Below, in pieces: positions 26,641-36,936 of a stretch of 64,000 nucleotides of DNA. The notes under the pieces are model-generated. The model was given only the letters and a program-made list of their open reading frames with translations. It was not told the DNA's origin and ran no database searches. Position numbers and translations under genes: made by a program. The stretch is from Capsicum annuum (Eukaryota; Streptophyta; Magnoliopsida; Solanales; Solanaceae), in the NCBI RefSeq assembly GCF_002878395.1, contig NC_061115.1, forward strand, positions 157,709,670-157,773,669, in the 5' to 3' direction. Positions within the stretch are counted from its first letter, which is position 1. Every line of letters begins with the position of its first letter.

Positions 26641-27200
26641 ATGCCTGAAAGATCTTCGAGAAAGACATCTAAATATTTGTTAACTACTAGGACTGATTCA
26701 ATGTGAAGAGATTCGGAACCAGAGTCTTTAACATGAATGAGATGATAAATACAACCTTAGAAATCATTTTCCTTGCCCGAAGGTAGGAAACAAACTGACC
26801 TCTGAAAGATGAAGTACTACCCTTCCACTTTAGGATGGGCTCATTCAGGAACTGAAACTGAACTATCCTATTTTTGCAGTCGACTGTGGCATATTAAGAA
26901 TGAAGCCAATCCATGCCGAGAATGACATCAAAATCAGTCATCTCTAACTCGACTAAATCTGCTATGTGGCTTTCTGAAATATCATAACCGGGCAGTTCCT
27001 GTATACCCACCGAGCTATGATAGTTTTACCCATTGGGGTAGAGACTGAAAAGGGCTCTGCTAAAATTTTGGACTGATTTCAAAATCGCCTGCTATATAAT
27101 GAGTAACAAAATACAAGGATGCACCTGGATCTAAAAAATCATAAACAAAAATATGGAAAATCTGCAACGTACCAGTAACGGCATCAGGAGAATTTTCCTA
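26640..27200 (-). pseudogene. Element B aspartic protease, broken
   Basis: The active site reads Asp-Pro-Gly-Ala (codons at 27120-27131, minus strand) followed by SLYFVTHYIAG, so the catalytic Asp is kept. The second family motif, DVILGMDWLHS, lies near 26910-26940. Stops occur between and after these motifs. Confidence 0.7.
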
Positions 27201-27270
27201 ATCCTAGGGTCTGAAGAGCATAGAGTCTATTTGGGTGTTGCCCACTAGTAGCACTAGAAGTGGCACCCTA

Positions 27271-28420
27271 CTAATTTGGGTGACCGAACTGGGCTGTGGA
27301 ACGATTTTGCTGACCCTGTAGACCTGACTGCGGACACTCTCTAATCCTATCGCCTGGCTTGCCACAACCAAAACAAACATCGCTACCAGCTCTACAGGTA
27401 CCCTTGTGGTTATTACCACAAGTCTGACACAGGGGATTAGTTCGGGCACTGCTGACACTTTCCTGAGACTTAGAGCCTGGTGCTCGATCTCTGTTGCCGT
27501 CTCTGAATTTTGGAACTGGGGCACTGGCGGAGGAAGGAGCTGGAACTGCTGGCTTGGGATGAAACTGCGCAAAATTTCCTTCTTCTAATTTGAGTTGAGC
27601 AAAACTGAAACTACCTGATCTTGCCCTCTTGTTCTGCCTCTCCCTAGTCCTAATCTTCTGCTCCTCTAATTGTTGAGCATGGGTCATGATCCTAGCTAAA
27701 GTCATATCACTGTTCAGTATCGCATACCTACACTCATTTACCACGCTATCATTCACTCCTGACACGAACTTGCTCATCTTAGCCCTATTGTCTGGAACCA
27801 CATAAGGGGCATATCTAGATAGCTAAGTAAATATGAGAGAACACTATTTAACCGTCATATTTCCCTACCTGAGGTTGATGAACTCAAGAACTTTTGCCTC
27901 CCTCAGCTCTTGGGGAAAGAATCTATCTAAGAAAGTCGTGAGAAATTTCTCCCACTCAATAGGACTTGCATCATCTAACCTCTCAGACTTCTACTACTTG
28001 TACCAAGTATGATCCATATATTGCAACTGGTATGTGGATAACTCAATACGTTGACAAGAAGTAACTCCCATGATGTTTATGACCTTCTGAACTTGATCAA
28101 TGAATTCCTGAGGGTCTTCATCAGACTTAGACCCGAAGAAAGATGGAGGGTTCATTCGGGTGAAGTCCTAAAACCTAGTTGCGGCTGAATTGACCACTGG
28201 ATTGGTCGGAATAACTGGTGGCCATTCATTTTGGGCAGCCACAGACTGAGCAAGTGTGGTGAATGCAGCCCTAAACTCCGCATGAGAAACATGTTCGCCC
28301 AAAGGATCTCCGGGCTGAGGAGCTGGTTAGTTTCTTCTCTTTGGAGGTATATTCTAAAATAAGAGAAAAATGGATTAAACTGAGAGTTTAACTTGAGATT
28401 ATGCTCACTAGCACGACATG
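27271..28420 (-). pseudogene. Element B gag, partly open
   Basis: The retrotransposon gag domain is at about 27800-28170 (FLDRFFPQELREAK, FVSGVND), with stops. A 176-residue open frame (27271-27801) holds the C-terminal half: a charged Arg/Gln-rich helix, a Pro/Ala/Ser linker, a Cys-rich motif CQTCGNNHKGTC and a zinc knuckle CFGCGKPGDRIREC. The His of the CX2CX4HX4C knuckle is replaced by Asp. The N-terminal start is near 28320-28420. Role: particle shell and RNA binding. Confidence 0.8.
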
Positions 28421-28549
28421 AATAGTAAAAAAGGGGAAACTGTTCCCAAAACATGTCATAGCCTCTTGCACATAAATGTGCAACACACCCATGCACAATG
28501 CTCTACTAGATGCGGCTTTCAGACTTCCTAGGACTCTATTGAACCTTCG

Positions 28550-28561
28550 GCTCTGATACCA
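28550..28561 (-). promoter_or_regulatory. Element B primer binding site
   Basis: The minus strand reads TGGTATCAGAGC, a perfect 12-nt match to the usual plant initiator-Met tRNA primer site, 4 nt from the right LTR. Confidence 0.88.
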
Positions 28562-28565
28562 AGTT

Positions 28566-30615
28566 TGTAATATCCTGATTTTCTAAACCGGAATGCTACA
28601 CGGTGCTTATAACCCCGAAAGACCACAAGCTAACCCATGACTGATATCTATACCTATACACTGCATAACATACATGTAAAATACAGAAAAACATGAACAA
28701 TAGTCCATAATATTCAACTGAATAAAGTGTCTAACAAAACATAACATCCATATGGGTGACAAATACCCAAAATAACTGAAGTCTGAATCAAATCTGAACT
28801 AAATCTAAAAGCAGCTAAATACTGTCTAAAATAAGAAGTTAAAGGAATATGTCTCCAACTAACTCCGTCTAACAAAACTGAACTTAAATAATGAATGAAA
28901 TGAAATAATATCATCCTTGGATGGATGAGGACTCACTACCACTCTTTGTACTTGAATGCTACTGCTACTGCTGATCTGGAACTCATGACTCTAAACCTAT
29001 GGTGTAACATTAAAGAAAGCACCATAGAACAAATGCATCAGTACAACTGAAAATACTGAGTATACGAGTGGGGTAGGCTAAATGCAAAAGGGTTTACATA
29101 CAGGAGCAATGCTAACTGACTGACTAATATGAACGTGAGAGTGCAAGCATGCATACATAGTAACTGAGATAGTGAATACATGATATCTGGATCTGTACGC
29201 TAATACATAGTTTACTGATATCCAACATGACTAATACTGGAATTCTATATACATGGATGACTGTGTCTGACAATCCTTAATCTGAGGGAACTGCCTGAGT
29301 TCCGTACTATGACTGAATTGACTGTATCTGACCGTCTTGATATCTTGAAGAACTATCTGAGTTCTTTTACTGAGACTAATACTGAAACTGTGGGAGGTAG
29401 TTTTTTAACCAACATGCCTCAATAACGCATATAGCTAAGTTGGGATCCAATCTCTGCGCCGACTGGAGGGGTGTCAATACCGCGCCATTGGTAAGGACAG
29501 TTGTGAGTGACCCTTAGCTGGTAAGTACTCAAATGAGAATGGTGGGAACTCTAAACTGACAGGCTAAGCCACCTCATCAACCCTACTCTAGCAGGTTAAG
29601 ATGTCTCAACCTACGTTGGCTATGTAGTTCTGGAGCATAAGAATGACTACTAAGAATCACATCCTAAACTGGCAGGTGAGTTCCCATCCTTGGGTTCACT
29701 CGGTGCTAACTTCTACTCCCATCTGAAGAGACTGAATCATGATTTAACTGGTTGTACATGGAATAAGTAACTAACTTCCATTGACAGACGGAATTGTACT
29801 ACTATCTGAGAATTTTTTGAGATCTTAAGATTTCTGAGATTTCCTGAGTTACATAACTGACTGAGCTCTATAGATCATGGCTTGCCTGAGATTATCGTGA
29901 TAACGTGACATGGCTCTAGGCACACAGCTATATTTTTTAGGTACAAGTACCCCCAGTACTAGATGGAAGGAAACTGACACACATAACTGACTTGATCATA
30001 AAATAAATGGAGTCCACAATTCACCATATCATAAGTAGGGGATTTCACACTAAGCATAGTTCTCAGCATCTTACATATGGAAGGGAAATTCATACAACAT
30101 GTGTACACTTGTATAGCTTCAATATCACGCTCAATCCATATCATAACAATGATGCATATCAATCACGTGGAATTCATGTGAAATCATAAAGCATAGAGCA
30201 AGGACTTGTCATTTAAGCACTATTAAATCATGGGACACGAATCTTATCACCTTAAGCATTTTATCAAACACTTTGCATGCATTCTTTTAGCTTAGGTGTN
30301 NNNNNNNNNNNNNNNNNNNNNNNNNNNNNNNNNNNNNNNNNNNNNNNNNNNNNNNNNNNNNNNNNNNNNNNNNNNNNNNNNNNNNNNNNNNNNNNNNNNG
30401 TGTTTTCATGAATTTCCCCATTTTAAACCATATAAAGTTCATGGATTTCAACTAACGACACATATACTTCATGAAAACACCTTTAGATATCATCTTGAAA
30501 CTTAAACAACAATCATCAACATGTACATGGTCATATCACAACAAGACAATCACAAAATAATATTTAAAATATGGTTCTTGAGCTCTATGAACGAAATGCA
30601 TCCATAGTTGAACAC
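28566..30615 (-). repeat. Element B 5' LTR (right copy), truncated, with gap
   Basis: Aligns to 20689 to about 22617 of the left LTR and then stops. It contains the 100-N assembly gap. The missing part corresponds to U3 in element orientation, including any promoter. Confidence 0.85.
30300..30399. other. Assembly gap (100 N)
   Basis: One hundred Ns, a conventional placeholder. The left LTR of the same element continues across the corresponding point without extra sequence, so the true gap is probably close to zero. Confidence 0.97.
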
Positions 30616-31194
30616 CTTGGAGGTACAAAGATATTAATAAAAGCATATTTTAGAGAAGGAATAGATACACGAATAGAATTATATTTAGCAAATGATAGGA
30701 TTATAAGACCTATAGAAAAAAGCATAATAACAACTATTAAAGGAAATTTAATATACCAAAAATTTAAATTTATAATAAGTGCAAATTATTCAGTAGCAAT
30801 AACAGATAAAAATATAGATAAATCTTTAGTATTATATTGGAAAATATCAGGAATAGAACTAACCCCAGGAAGTAAAATATTTACAGCAAGATGTAAAAAT
30901 CTATATGTATTAACAACAAAACATAAAATAACGGAAAAAAATAAAATTAATAAAATACAAATAGAAAGTCCTTTTGAACAATTCGGAAAAACAATTGATA
31001 ATAATGATTATAGTTATAGAAATATAGACATAGAAGAAGATTTAGAAATAATAAATGATAGAATAAGTACAACAAAAAGAATAGCTTATGAAAAACTAGA
31101 ATCATCAAATTCATCAAAAATACCAAGTTATGAAACAAGTTCAATAGTTAATTTAAATCAATATTACATAACAGGAACAATAAACGAAAAATAA
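30616..31194 (+). pseudogene. Pararetrovirus movement protein, N-terminally truncated
   Basis: The open frame continues upstream to 30571, but its first 15 codons are element B LTR sequence, so the viral part begins near 30616. Conserved features of the 30K movement-protein superfamily are visible: ILIKAYFREGIDT, ELYLANDRI (the LxxxDR core), GNLIYQKFKF, DKSLVLYWK and LTTKHK. The family protein is usually longer at the N-terminus, so roughly the first third is lost. It ends at a TAA (31192-31194). The frame then continues directly into the first protease-like domain, so the stop is probably a mutation in a fused polyprotein. Role in the virus: cell-to-cell transport through plasmodesmata. Confidence 0.8.
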
Positions 31195-31510
31195 TATTTA
31201 ATACTCTTAAATACAGGACAAGAAGAAAATTATATAGCAAAATATCTAGTAAAAAATGAGAAAATAAAATCTGATAATAATATATGACCAGATCTACCAA
31301 GAAGCTTAATAAACACTAAAAATATAGCAAAACAAAAAAATAATAATAGGAGTTACAAAAATGAAAATAGAATTTGAAATAAAGAAAGAAATGCAAAAAG
31401 CAGACATAATATTAGGAATTAAATGGCTAGACAAGTAAAACCATACAATATAGAATATACACAATTATCTATAACATATAATAGGGAAAGTTTATTCCTA
31501 AGAAGAGCTC
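31195..31510 (+). pseudogene. Retropepsin-like domain 1, broken
   Basis: In frame with the movement protein just after its stop: LILLNTGQEENYI matches the (L/I)(L/I)DTG active-site pattern, but the catalytic Asp reads Asn. After one further stop and a frameshift, ADIILGIKWLDK (31400-31435) matches the second retropepsin motif (ILGxxWL). The two motifs are about 200 nt apart, roughly the spacing of a single small protease domain. A second complete copy follows. I call it retropepsin-like from motifs only. Confidence 0.55.
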
Positions 31511-31519
31511 TAACATGAT

Positions 31520-32287
31520 ATGAAAGTATATGTATTAATGAAGATAGTAGTAGAAGGATATTATAGTAGGTATTATACGCCTATGATAGATACAGGAGCA
31601 GAAGCTAATTTATGTAGATATAATTATTTACGAGAAAATAAATGGGATAAATTAAAAACACCAATAATAGTTAAAGAATTTAATAACGAAGGAAGCTTAA
31701 TTACTTATAAAGCTAAGAATGTAAAAACACAAGTATGGGATAAAATATTAACAATAAAAGAAATCTATAATTATGAGCTAACATCAAAAGATATACTCTT
31801 AGGAATGCCGTTTTTAGATAAATTATACCCACATATAATAACTAGAACAGATTGGTGGTTTACAACACCATGTAAACAGAAAGTAAGAGCAAAAAGAGTT
31901 ATTAATAAAATAAGAAAGAAAACTGATTGGATAAAAAGAAGTGAAAAAATTACACAAAAAATAGAATATATAGAAAATACTGAAGATACAATAGAACTGG
32001 TCGTATTTTCAATAAATAAAAAGGAAATAACTATATTTTCAATAAATAAGATAGAAATAATTAAGAAAAAATTAGAACAATTATATAGTGAAGATCCATT
32101 AAAAGGATGGGAAAAACATAAAACCACTATAAAAATTGAATTAATAGATAAAAATAGCATAATAACCCAGAAACCATTAACATATAATTTTGATGATTTA
32201 AAAGAATTTAAAATGCATATAGTAGAATTATTAGAAAAAAAATATATATACAAAAAAGTAATAGTAAACATAATAGCCCATCATTAA
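31520..32287 (+). pseudogene. Pararetrovirus aspartic protease (domain 2) and RT N-terminal region
   Basis: A 255-codon open frame. The active site YYTPMIDTGAEANLC has catalytic Asp at residue 24 (codon 31589-31591). The second motif DILLGMPFLDKLYP lies near residues 92-105. After a Lys-rich linker the C-terminal part (about residues 195-250: PLTYNFDDLKEFKMHIVELL) is the start of the RT region. The frame is lost near 32265-32287 and RT continues in another frame, so one frameshift separates them. The protease matures the viral polyprotein. Confidence 0.75.
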
Positions 32288-32299
32288 TAGTAAATAAAC

Positions 32300-32940
32300 A
32301 TAGTGATCAAAAAAAAGGAAAAAGTAGGATGGTTATTGATTATAGAAATTTAAATGCAAAAACAATGACTTATAATTACCCAATACCAAATAAGATATTA
32401 AAAATAAGACAAATACAAGGATATAATTATTTTAGGAAATTTGATTGTAAATCAAGATTTTACCATTTAAAGTTAGAAGAAGAATCTAAGGAATTAACCG
32501 CATTTACGGTACCACAAGGATTTTATGAATGGAATGTACTACCATTTGGATATAAAAAAGCACCAGGTAGATATCAACATTTTATGGATAGTTATTTTAA
32601 ACAACTACCTAATTGTATAGTATACATAGATGATATACTATTATATACAAAAACCAAAGAAGAAAATTTAAATTATTAGAACAATTTACGGATATAATAG
32701 AAAAATTGGGAATAAGTTTAAGTGAAAAGAAAGCTGAAATTATGAAAAATTAGATTGAATTTTTAGGAATACAAATAGATAAAAGTGGTGTAAAAATGCA
32801 ACAACATATAGTACAAAAAATAATAAATTCAAAAGAAGAATTAGATACAAAAAAGAAATTACAATCATTTTTAGGATTAGTAAACCAAGTAAGAGAATAT
32901 ATACCAAAATTAGCAGAAAATCTAAAGCCCTTACAGAAAA
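32300..32940 (+). pseudogene. Pararetrovirus reverse transcriptase, broken
   Basis: The open piece 32329-32679 holds the RT palm and fingers: RMVIDYRNLN, KFDCKSRFYHLKL, FTVPQGFYEWNVLPFG and the catalytic box YIDD (codons 32623-32634), all intact. The thumb continues to about 32940 after a frame change and a stop: FLGIQIDKSGVKM and LQSFLGLVNQVREYIPKL. Sequence and order match Caulimoviridae RT and not the gypsy elements of this window. It would copy pregenomic RNA to DNA. Confidence 0.88.
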
Positions 32941-33450
32941 TTAAAAAAGGATGTAGAATATAATTATAATGAAGAAGATAAAAAACAAGTTCAGAAAATA
33001 AAAATACTTTGTAAAGAATTATCAAAATTACAATTTTCAAATGAAAATAAAAAATTTATATATATAGTAGAAGCAGATGCTAGTGAATGTAGTTATGGAG
33101 GAGTACTTAAATATAGATATGAAGAAGAAAAAATTAGAACACCATTGTAGATACTACTCAGGTACGTTTAATGAAACAGAAATAAAATGGGAAATAAATA
33201 GAAAAAGAATTATGCTCATTATATAAATGTTTATTAGCATTTGAGTCATATATTGTATATAACAAGTTTATTGTACGAACAGATAATACACAAGTACGTT
33301 GGTGGTTAACAAAGAAAATACAAAATTCAGTTACAACAAAAGAGATTCGGAGACTAGTCTTGAATATATTAAATTTTACATTTACAATTGAAGTAATTAG
33401 TACTAACAAAAATGTTATTGCAGACTACATATCAAGACAAAGCTACACAG
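32941..33450 (+). pseudogene. Pararetrovirus RNase H, broken
   Basis: Follows RT after a frameshift. First catalytic region IYIVEADASECSYGGVLKY (Asp codon near 33076), then a stop and frame changes, YYSGTFNETEIKW, the FIVRTDNTQVRWWL region with its Asp near 33280, and NVIADYISRQSY at the end (about 33410-33445). The order and motifs are those of RNase H1 at the C-terminus of the viral polyprotein. Confidence 0.8.
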
Positions 33451-34646
33451 ACTGATATAATAGAAGATGATACTTTAGAAAAGATATTCAAAACCCTAAC
33501 TACGATTTCAATGAAAGTGGACAGTATGGGTAATGAAATAGAAAAGCTAAAGACTAATGAAGATAAACTGAAGTCTATAGCTACAAATCAGATAACTCAG
33601 CAGTGCGCAGAGCTATGTTGATCGGAAGACATTAAAATTCCAGAGCTAGAAGGAGACGTTGGGGCACTCCTTAAAACCCATAACGTTTACCAATCTACTT
33701 TTGCAGGTACAAGAAAAGGAGTTATTGGACAAAGATACTATGAACTTAAATAAGACATTTGAAAAACCATTTATACCAAAAATACAAAAAGACATCTTGA
33801 ACATACCCCCACAAATTATCACATATCGAGATAGTTTGAACCAAGATAAAAAAGTTTATAACTATACAGCCCAAAAATACATAAAAAATATCTACTAAGT
33901 ATAAACTTTTCTAACCCTAACCCCAGAGTTACAGATATCAAAGAACCCAACACAAACTATATAACCCAAAGATTAAAATGTCACAACAAGCTAATTGCAC
34001 TACCCAAAACTAACCCAAGCCTAATAAAAACTTGTTTCGACTATGGACTATTAAATAACATATATACCCAAGATGGAGAAAAACTATCAGCTATGGAAGA
34101 ATTACAAAAAATATTCAACACCTATAAAAGAGTAACCAAAGAAAATCTATTTTATATAAAGTATTATACTGCACCAGCAGAGATATCATATGACGAGATA
34201 AAAGCAGTTATACAAGTTGTAAAAATAGGATTAACCAGAGATATGATTATACCAGAAGATATTGTGCAGCTGCCAGAGATACCCAGAATCGAGATACCTA
34301 ATTTTTATGCAAACAAATGACTTATTGGACTAGCTACAATTATTCAAGAACTAGCAAACAATTATTCCAATGGAAACCGAATATGGAGCTATTATCAAGA
34401 GATCATGATATGATTTATTCAAATTCAAAAGAACTACGACAAGCAGATATGGAAGATGTTAGACAATGGATAGTGACATTACTAAACCCAGAAAAACAAT
34501 CTACTGCAAGAGCAATTAAGAGAGAATTTATTTCAGATGGATTATTGAAAAGATATTGCAAGATAATTGGAAACAAATATCCAGATCATCAATGTTCGAG
34601 ATGTAATGGAGAAGATAATATTATCCCAGAAGTTCGCCTAGAATAA
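33412..34646 (+). pseudogene. Viroplasmin/transactivator-like ORF, broken
   Basis: Downstream of RNase H and overlapping its end in another frame, as the inclusion-body/transactivator gene does in several caulimovirid genera. Pieces: 33412-33621 (coiled-coil-like, residues 20-60), 33659-33898, 34093-34320 and 34317-34646. The last two overlap by 4 nt at a frame change and read as one protein. The final piece ends with a Cys pair (CSRCNGED). Identification rests mainly on position; I see no decisive motif. In relatives the protein forms viroplasm bodies and lets polycistronic RNA be reinitiated. Confidence 0.5.
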
Positions 34647-34929
34647 AAGAATCAAGAAGATAAGCATGCCAGCTGGAAAGAAGATAGAAAAGTAGTAGAT
34701 ACGACAAGAAGAAGATATCAACAGAAGCAATAATGGTGATAAAAGATAAGTTATTAAATTGTGAAAGCGACATGTAACAAACTTTCACAATTTTCTACGT
34801 AACTTGTAAATTATTGTAAAAGTTTTAGTTTTTGTCTTTTAGAAGATTTTTTTGGTAGATAAAGACTTTGTAGACTTTTTAGTCTAGTTTTTAGACTTTT
34901 TGTAAATATAGAATAGGACGTAAAGTTTA

Positions 34930-35000
34930 AAAAAACGTGTAAAACATTAGTAAGGACTATGTAAATCATTCATTATAAATGAAGGCATCGAAGGTAGAAA
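34930..35000 (+). promoter_or_regulatory. Pararetrovirus pregenomic RNA promoter
   Basis: In the intergenic region after the last ORF, TATAAAT at 34974-34980 is followed by GAAGGCATC, the placement and form of a 35S-type promoter. Start of transcription would be expected about 30 nt downstream. Whether it is active is unknown. Confidence 0.55.
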
Positions 35001-35524
35001 AAGATAAGCCTTCAGGAGTTGAAGCACAAATACTCTCTCTTGTCCACAACAAATATTTTGCTTATTTATTAAAAACAGGTATATTTCAATGAAAAAATCT
35101 ATGGAGGAACAAAGCTTAGAATTATCAAAACTACCAGAATAGGTATATTCATTTACTATTATGAATAGCTAAATTCATAAATTCCTAACAATCATGATAT
35201 GATAAAGTAAGTTCATGTTAGTTGTTTTATAGTAGAATTATTCGAAAAATAGCATGTTAGGAAGTTTATTAGCAAAGTGGAAAAGGAGAAATTCCTAAGA
35301 ACTATGTCATCCTAAAGGTGAAATCGGTGAGGCAAGAAAGCCGTGATAGGGGAGTAACCAAAGTAGAGGCACTGTTTAAGAGAAAAGTATCCAGATTACC
35401 ATGCTAATAGTGACCAAAAAATATGTTATTTAAGAATAATCTAGTATATAGCAATCTAAAGTGATCATATTTTGTTATGTGCATGATTGAAGGGAATATT
35501 TTGAAAATAGCAATTTTATGAAAA
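35001..35524 (+). other. Pararetrovirus leader region
   Basis: About 500 nt without a long ORF between the promoter and the small ORFs, as expected for a structured caulimovirid leader. I could not find a match to the initiator-Met primer site (TGGTATC...) here; it may be lost. Confidence 0.45.
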
Positions 35525-35935
35525 ATGAATAATTATTTATCTGACGAAATGGTAGATAAATTTAAAATACTCGTTTTATATGTACTTAAGGATATAGAAA
35601 TAGTGGATATAAGAAAAATCATATTGGAAAAAAATATTTGATAGATATTTTATGACTAGAATTAATTATATACCACACCTACCGAACTACTCTTATAAAT
35701 ACTTACATGCCAAACCCACACACTAACTATGATAAATTATGTATATTTAGAATTTTGAAAAAAAGATATGAGAAACATACAATTAGTAGAAAAATAAATA
35801 AAAGCAAATTTAGACAAATACATGGAAACTAAAGATGTAAAATATATAGAATTCCTTAATGAAAATATGCAAGAACTACTTAGACTAAAACAAACAACTG
35901 AAAAATATTATGAAAAAGCATTTAATCAGGCCTAA
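35525..35935 (+). pseudogene. Pararetrovirus small ORF, copy 1, broken
   Basis: Two blocks. The first (35525-35641) encodes a short peptide with ILVLYVLKDIEIVDIRKII, ending at TGA. The second (35822-35935, 37 codons) has ETKDVKYIEFLNENMQELL and ends with TAA directly before the next ATG. Both blocks recur downstream. No known function; the position matches ORF1 of solendovirus-type genomes. Confidence 0.55.
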
Positions 35936-36124
35936 ATGACAGAAGATATTAAAATACTTGTTTTATATATACTTAGAGATATAGAAATTATGGACATAAA
36001 GAAAATAATATGGGAAAAATTACAAGATTATGAAGAGGAAGAATTATTGAACAGTATAGAAAACTTACACATATATTATGAACAACAATATTATTTAGAT
36101 TCAGATGGATATTATACATACTAA
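35936..36124 (+). CDS. Pararetrovirus small ORF, copy 2, intact 62 codons
   Basis: Starts immediately after the previous stop (TAA ATG). Residues 4-27 (ILVLYILRDIEIMDIKKII) closely match the first block of copy 1. An acidic helix and a Tyr-rich tail follow. It may be complete or the 5' part of a longer decayed ORF. Function unknown. Confidence 0.5.
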   Translation: MTEDIKILVLYILRDIEIMDIKKIIWEKLQDYEEEELLNSIENLHIYYEQQYYLDSDGYYTY

Positions 36125-36126
36125 AA

Positions 36127-36411
36127 ATGTCAAGATATATTAAGAAAATTAGAGCAAACCAAGAAGACCTACATAAAGAAATTAATTATAGAAAACAAAT
36201 TAGAGAAATAAAGGAAAATCTAATAGAAAAATTAAAATGGATAGACGAAACCTTAAAAAATCTAGAAAAAAGCAAAGATAAAAGTTTAGATAGTTTAAAA
36301 AATTCATTAAAAAGAGCACAAGAAGAAATAGTTAGTAGCATAAATAACCTCAAACAAGATATTAAATATAGTACAAATAGAATAGATTATTATACATTTA
36401 CCTTAGAATAA
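36127..36411 (+). CDS. Pararetrovirus coiled-coil ORF, intact 94 codons
   Basis: Begins 2 nt after the preceding stop. Almost entirely charged heptad-like sequence (Lys/Glu/Leu/Ile), so a coiled coil is likely over residues 10-80. The position next to the leader and the coiled coil are reminiscent of the virion-associated proteins of Caulimoviridae, but I cannot confirm this. Confidence 0.5.
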   Translation: MSRYIKKIRANQEDLHKEINYRKQIREIKENLIEKLKWIDETLKNLEKSKDKSLDSLKNSLKRAQEEIVSSINNLKQDIKYSTNRIDYYTFTLE

Positions 36412-36420
36412 AATGATAAA

Positions 36421-36640
36421 CTACGAATATCTATAATATTGGAAACAAGAAATAGAAGAAATAAGATTAATAGAAAATCTTATAAAAACAAATTTAATTG
36501 AATACTTTAAAACAAAAGATGTAGAATATTTAGAATATCTTAAAAATAATATAGAAGATTTACAAAAACTAAGAGAAAAACTAAAGAATATTATAGCAAA
36601 GCATTTAATCAACTACCATTTAATCACCCCCAAAATATGA
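36421..36640 (+). pseudogene. Pararetrovirus small ORF second block, copy 2, broken
   Basis: The plus-strand translation contains KTKDVEYLEYLKNNIEDL, matching the second block of copy 1 (35822-35935). A stop lies near its 5' end and the frame is lost toward 36620. Together with 35936-36124 it repeats the block order of copy 1. Confidence 0.5.
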
Positions 36641-36751
36641 ATATCAGTAAAATTGAATATATTAATAAAATATATGAAAATAAAAAATACAAGAACGAAG
36701 AAAAACAGTTAATGAATATTACTACAAAGAATTTAACAATTACATAAATTA

Positions 36752-36934
36752 ATGGACACATCTTACGAAAAGAATAAATCATTAAAAGAAATAGAAACCC
36801 AACTATATAGTTTATACCTAGAATACAAAAGGTTACATAATACTAACGAGGATCCTAAAATACTAGATAATTTAATTACGATAATATCTAATCTAGAATA
36901 TGAATTAATAAAACATCTTAAGTCAAGAAAATAA
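36752..36934 (+). CDS. Pararetrovirus small ORF, intact 60 codons
   Basis: A charged, helical 60-residue ORF (KEIETQLYSLYLEYKRL), with stop TAA followed 2 nt later by the ATG of the next ORF. This tight spacing fits a caulimovirid relay of ORFs. Function not recognised. Confidence 0.45.
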   Translation: MDTSYEKNKSLKEIETQLYSLYLEYKRLHNTNEDPKILDNLITIISNLEYELIKHLKSRK

Positions 36935-36936
36935 AA

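Larger units (their letters stand above)
20689..30615 (-). mobile_element. Gypsy element B (chromovirus), right LTR truncated
   Basis: A minus-strand element with left LTR 20689-23381, internal region 23382-28565 and right LTR 28566 to about 30615. The right LTR matches the left copy until about 30615, where it stops abruptly at pararetrovirus sequence. About 770 bp of LTR and the right target duplication are missing. The left flank is ATAAC. Domain order on the minus strand is gag, protease, RT, RNase H, integrase, chromodomain, all with lesions. Its LTRs begin TGTAACACCCC-like and share sequence with element D, so B and D are one family. Confidence 0.88.

Noticed and set aside
30571..30615. 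The first 15 codons of the movement-protein ORF as a true N-terminus
   Set aside because: The DNA matches the element B LTR, so the start codon is a junction accident.
31771..32271. 166-codon minus-strand ORF
   Set aside because: Antisense shadow of the A-rich protease region; Phe/Ile/Leu-rich with no motif.
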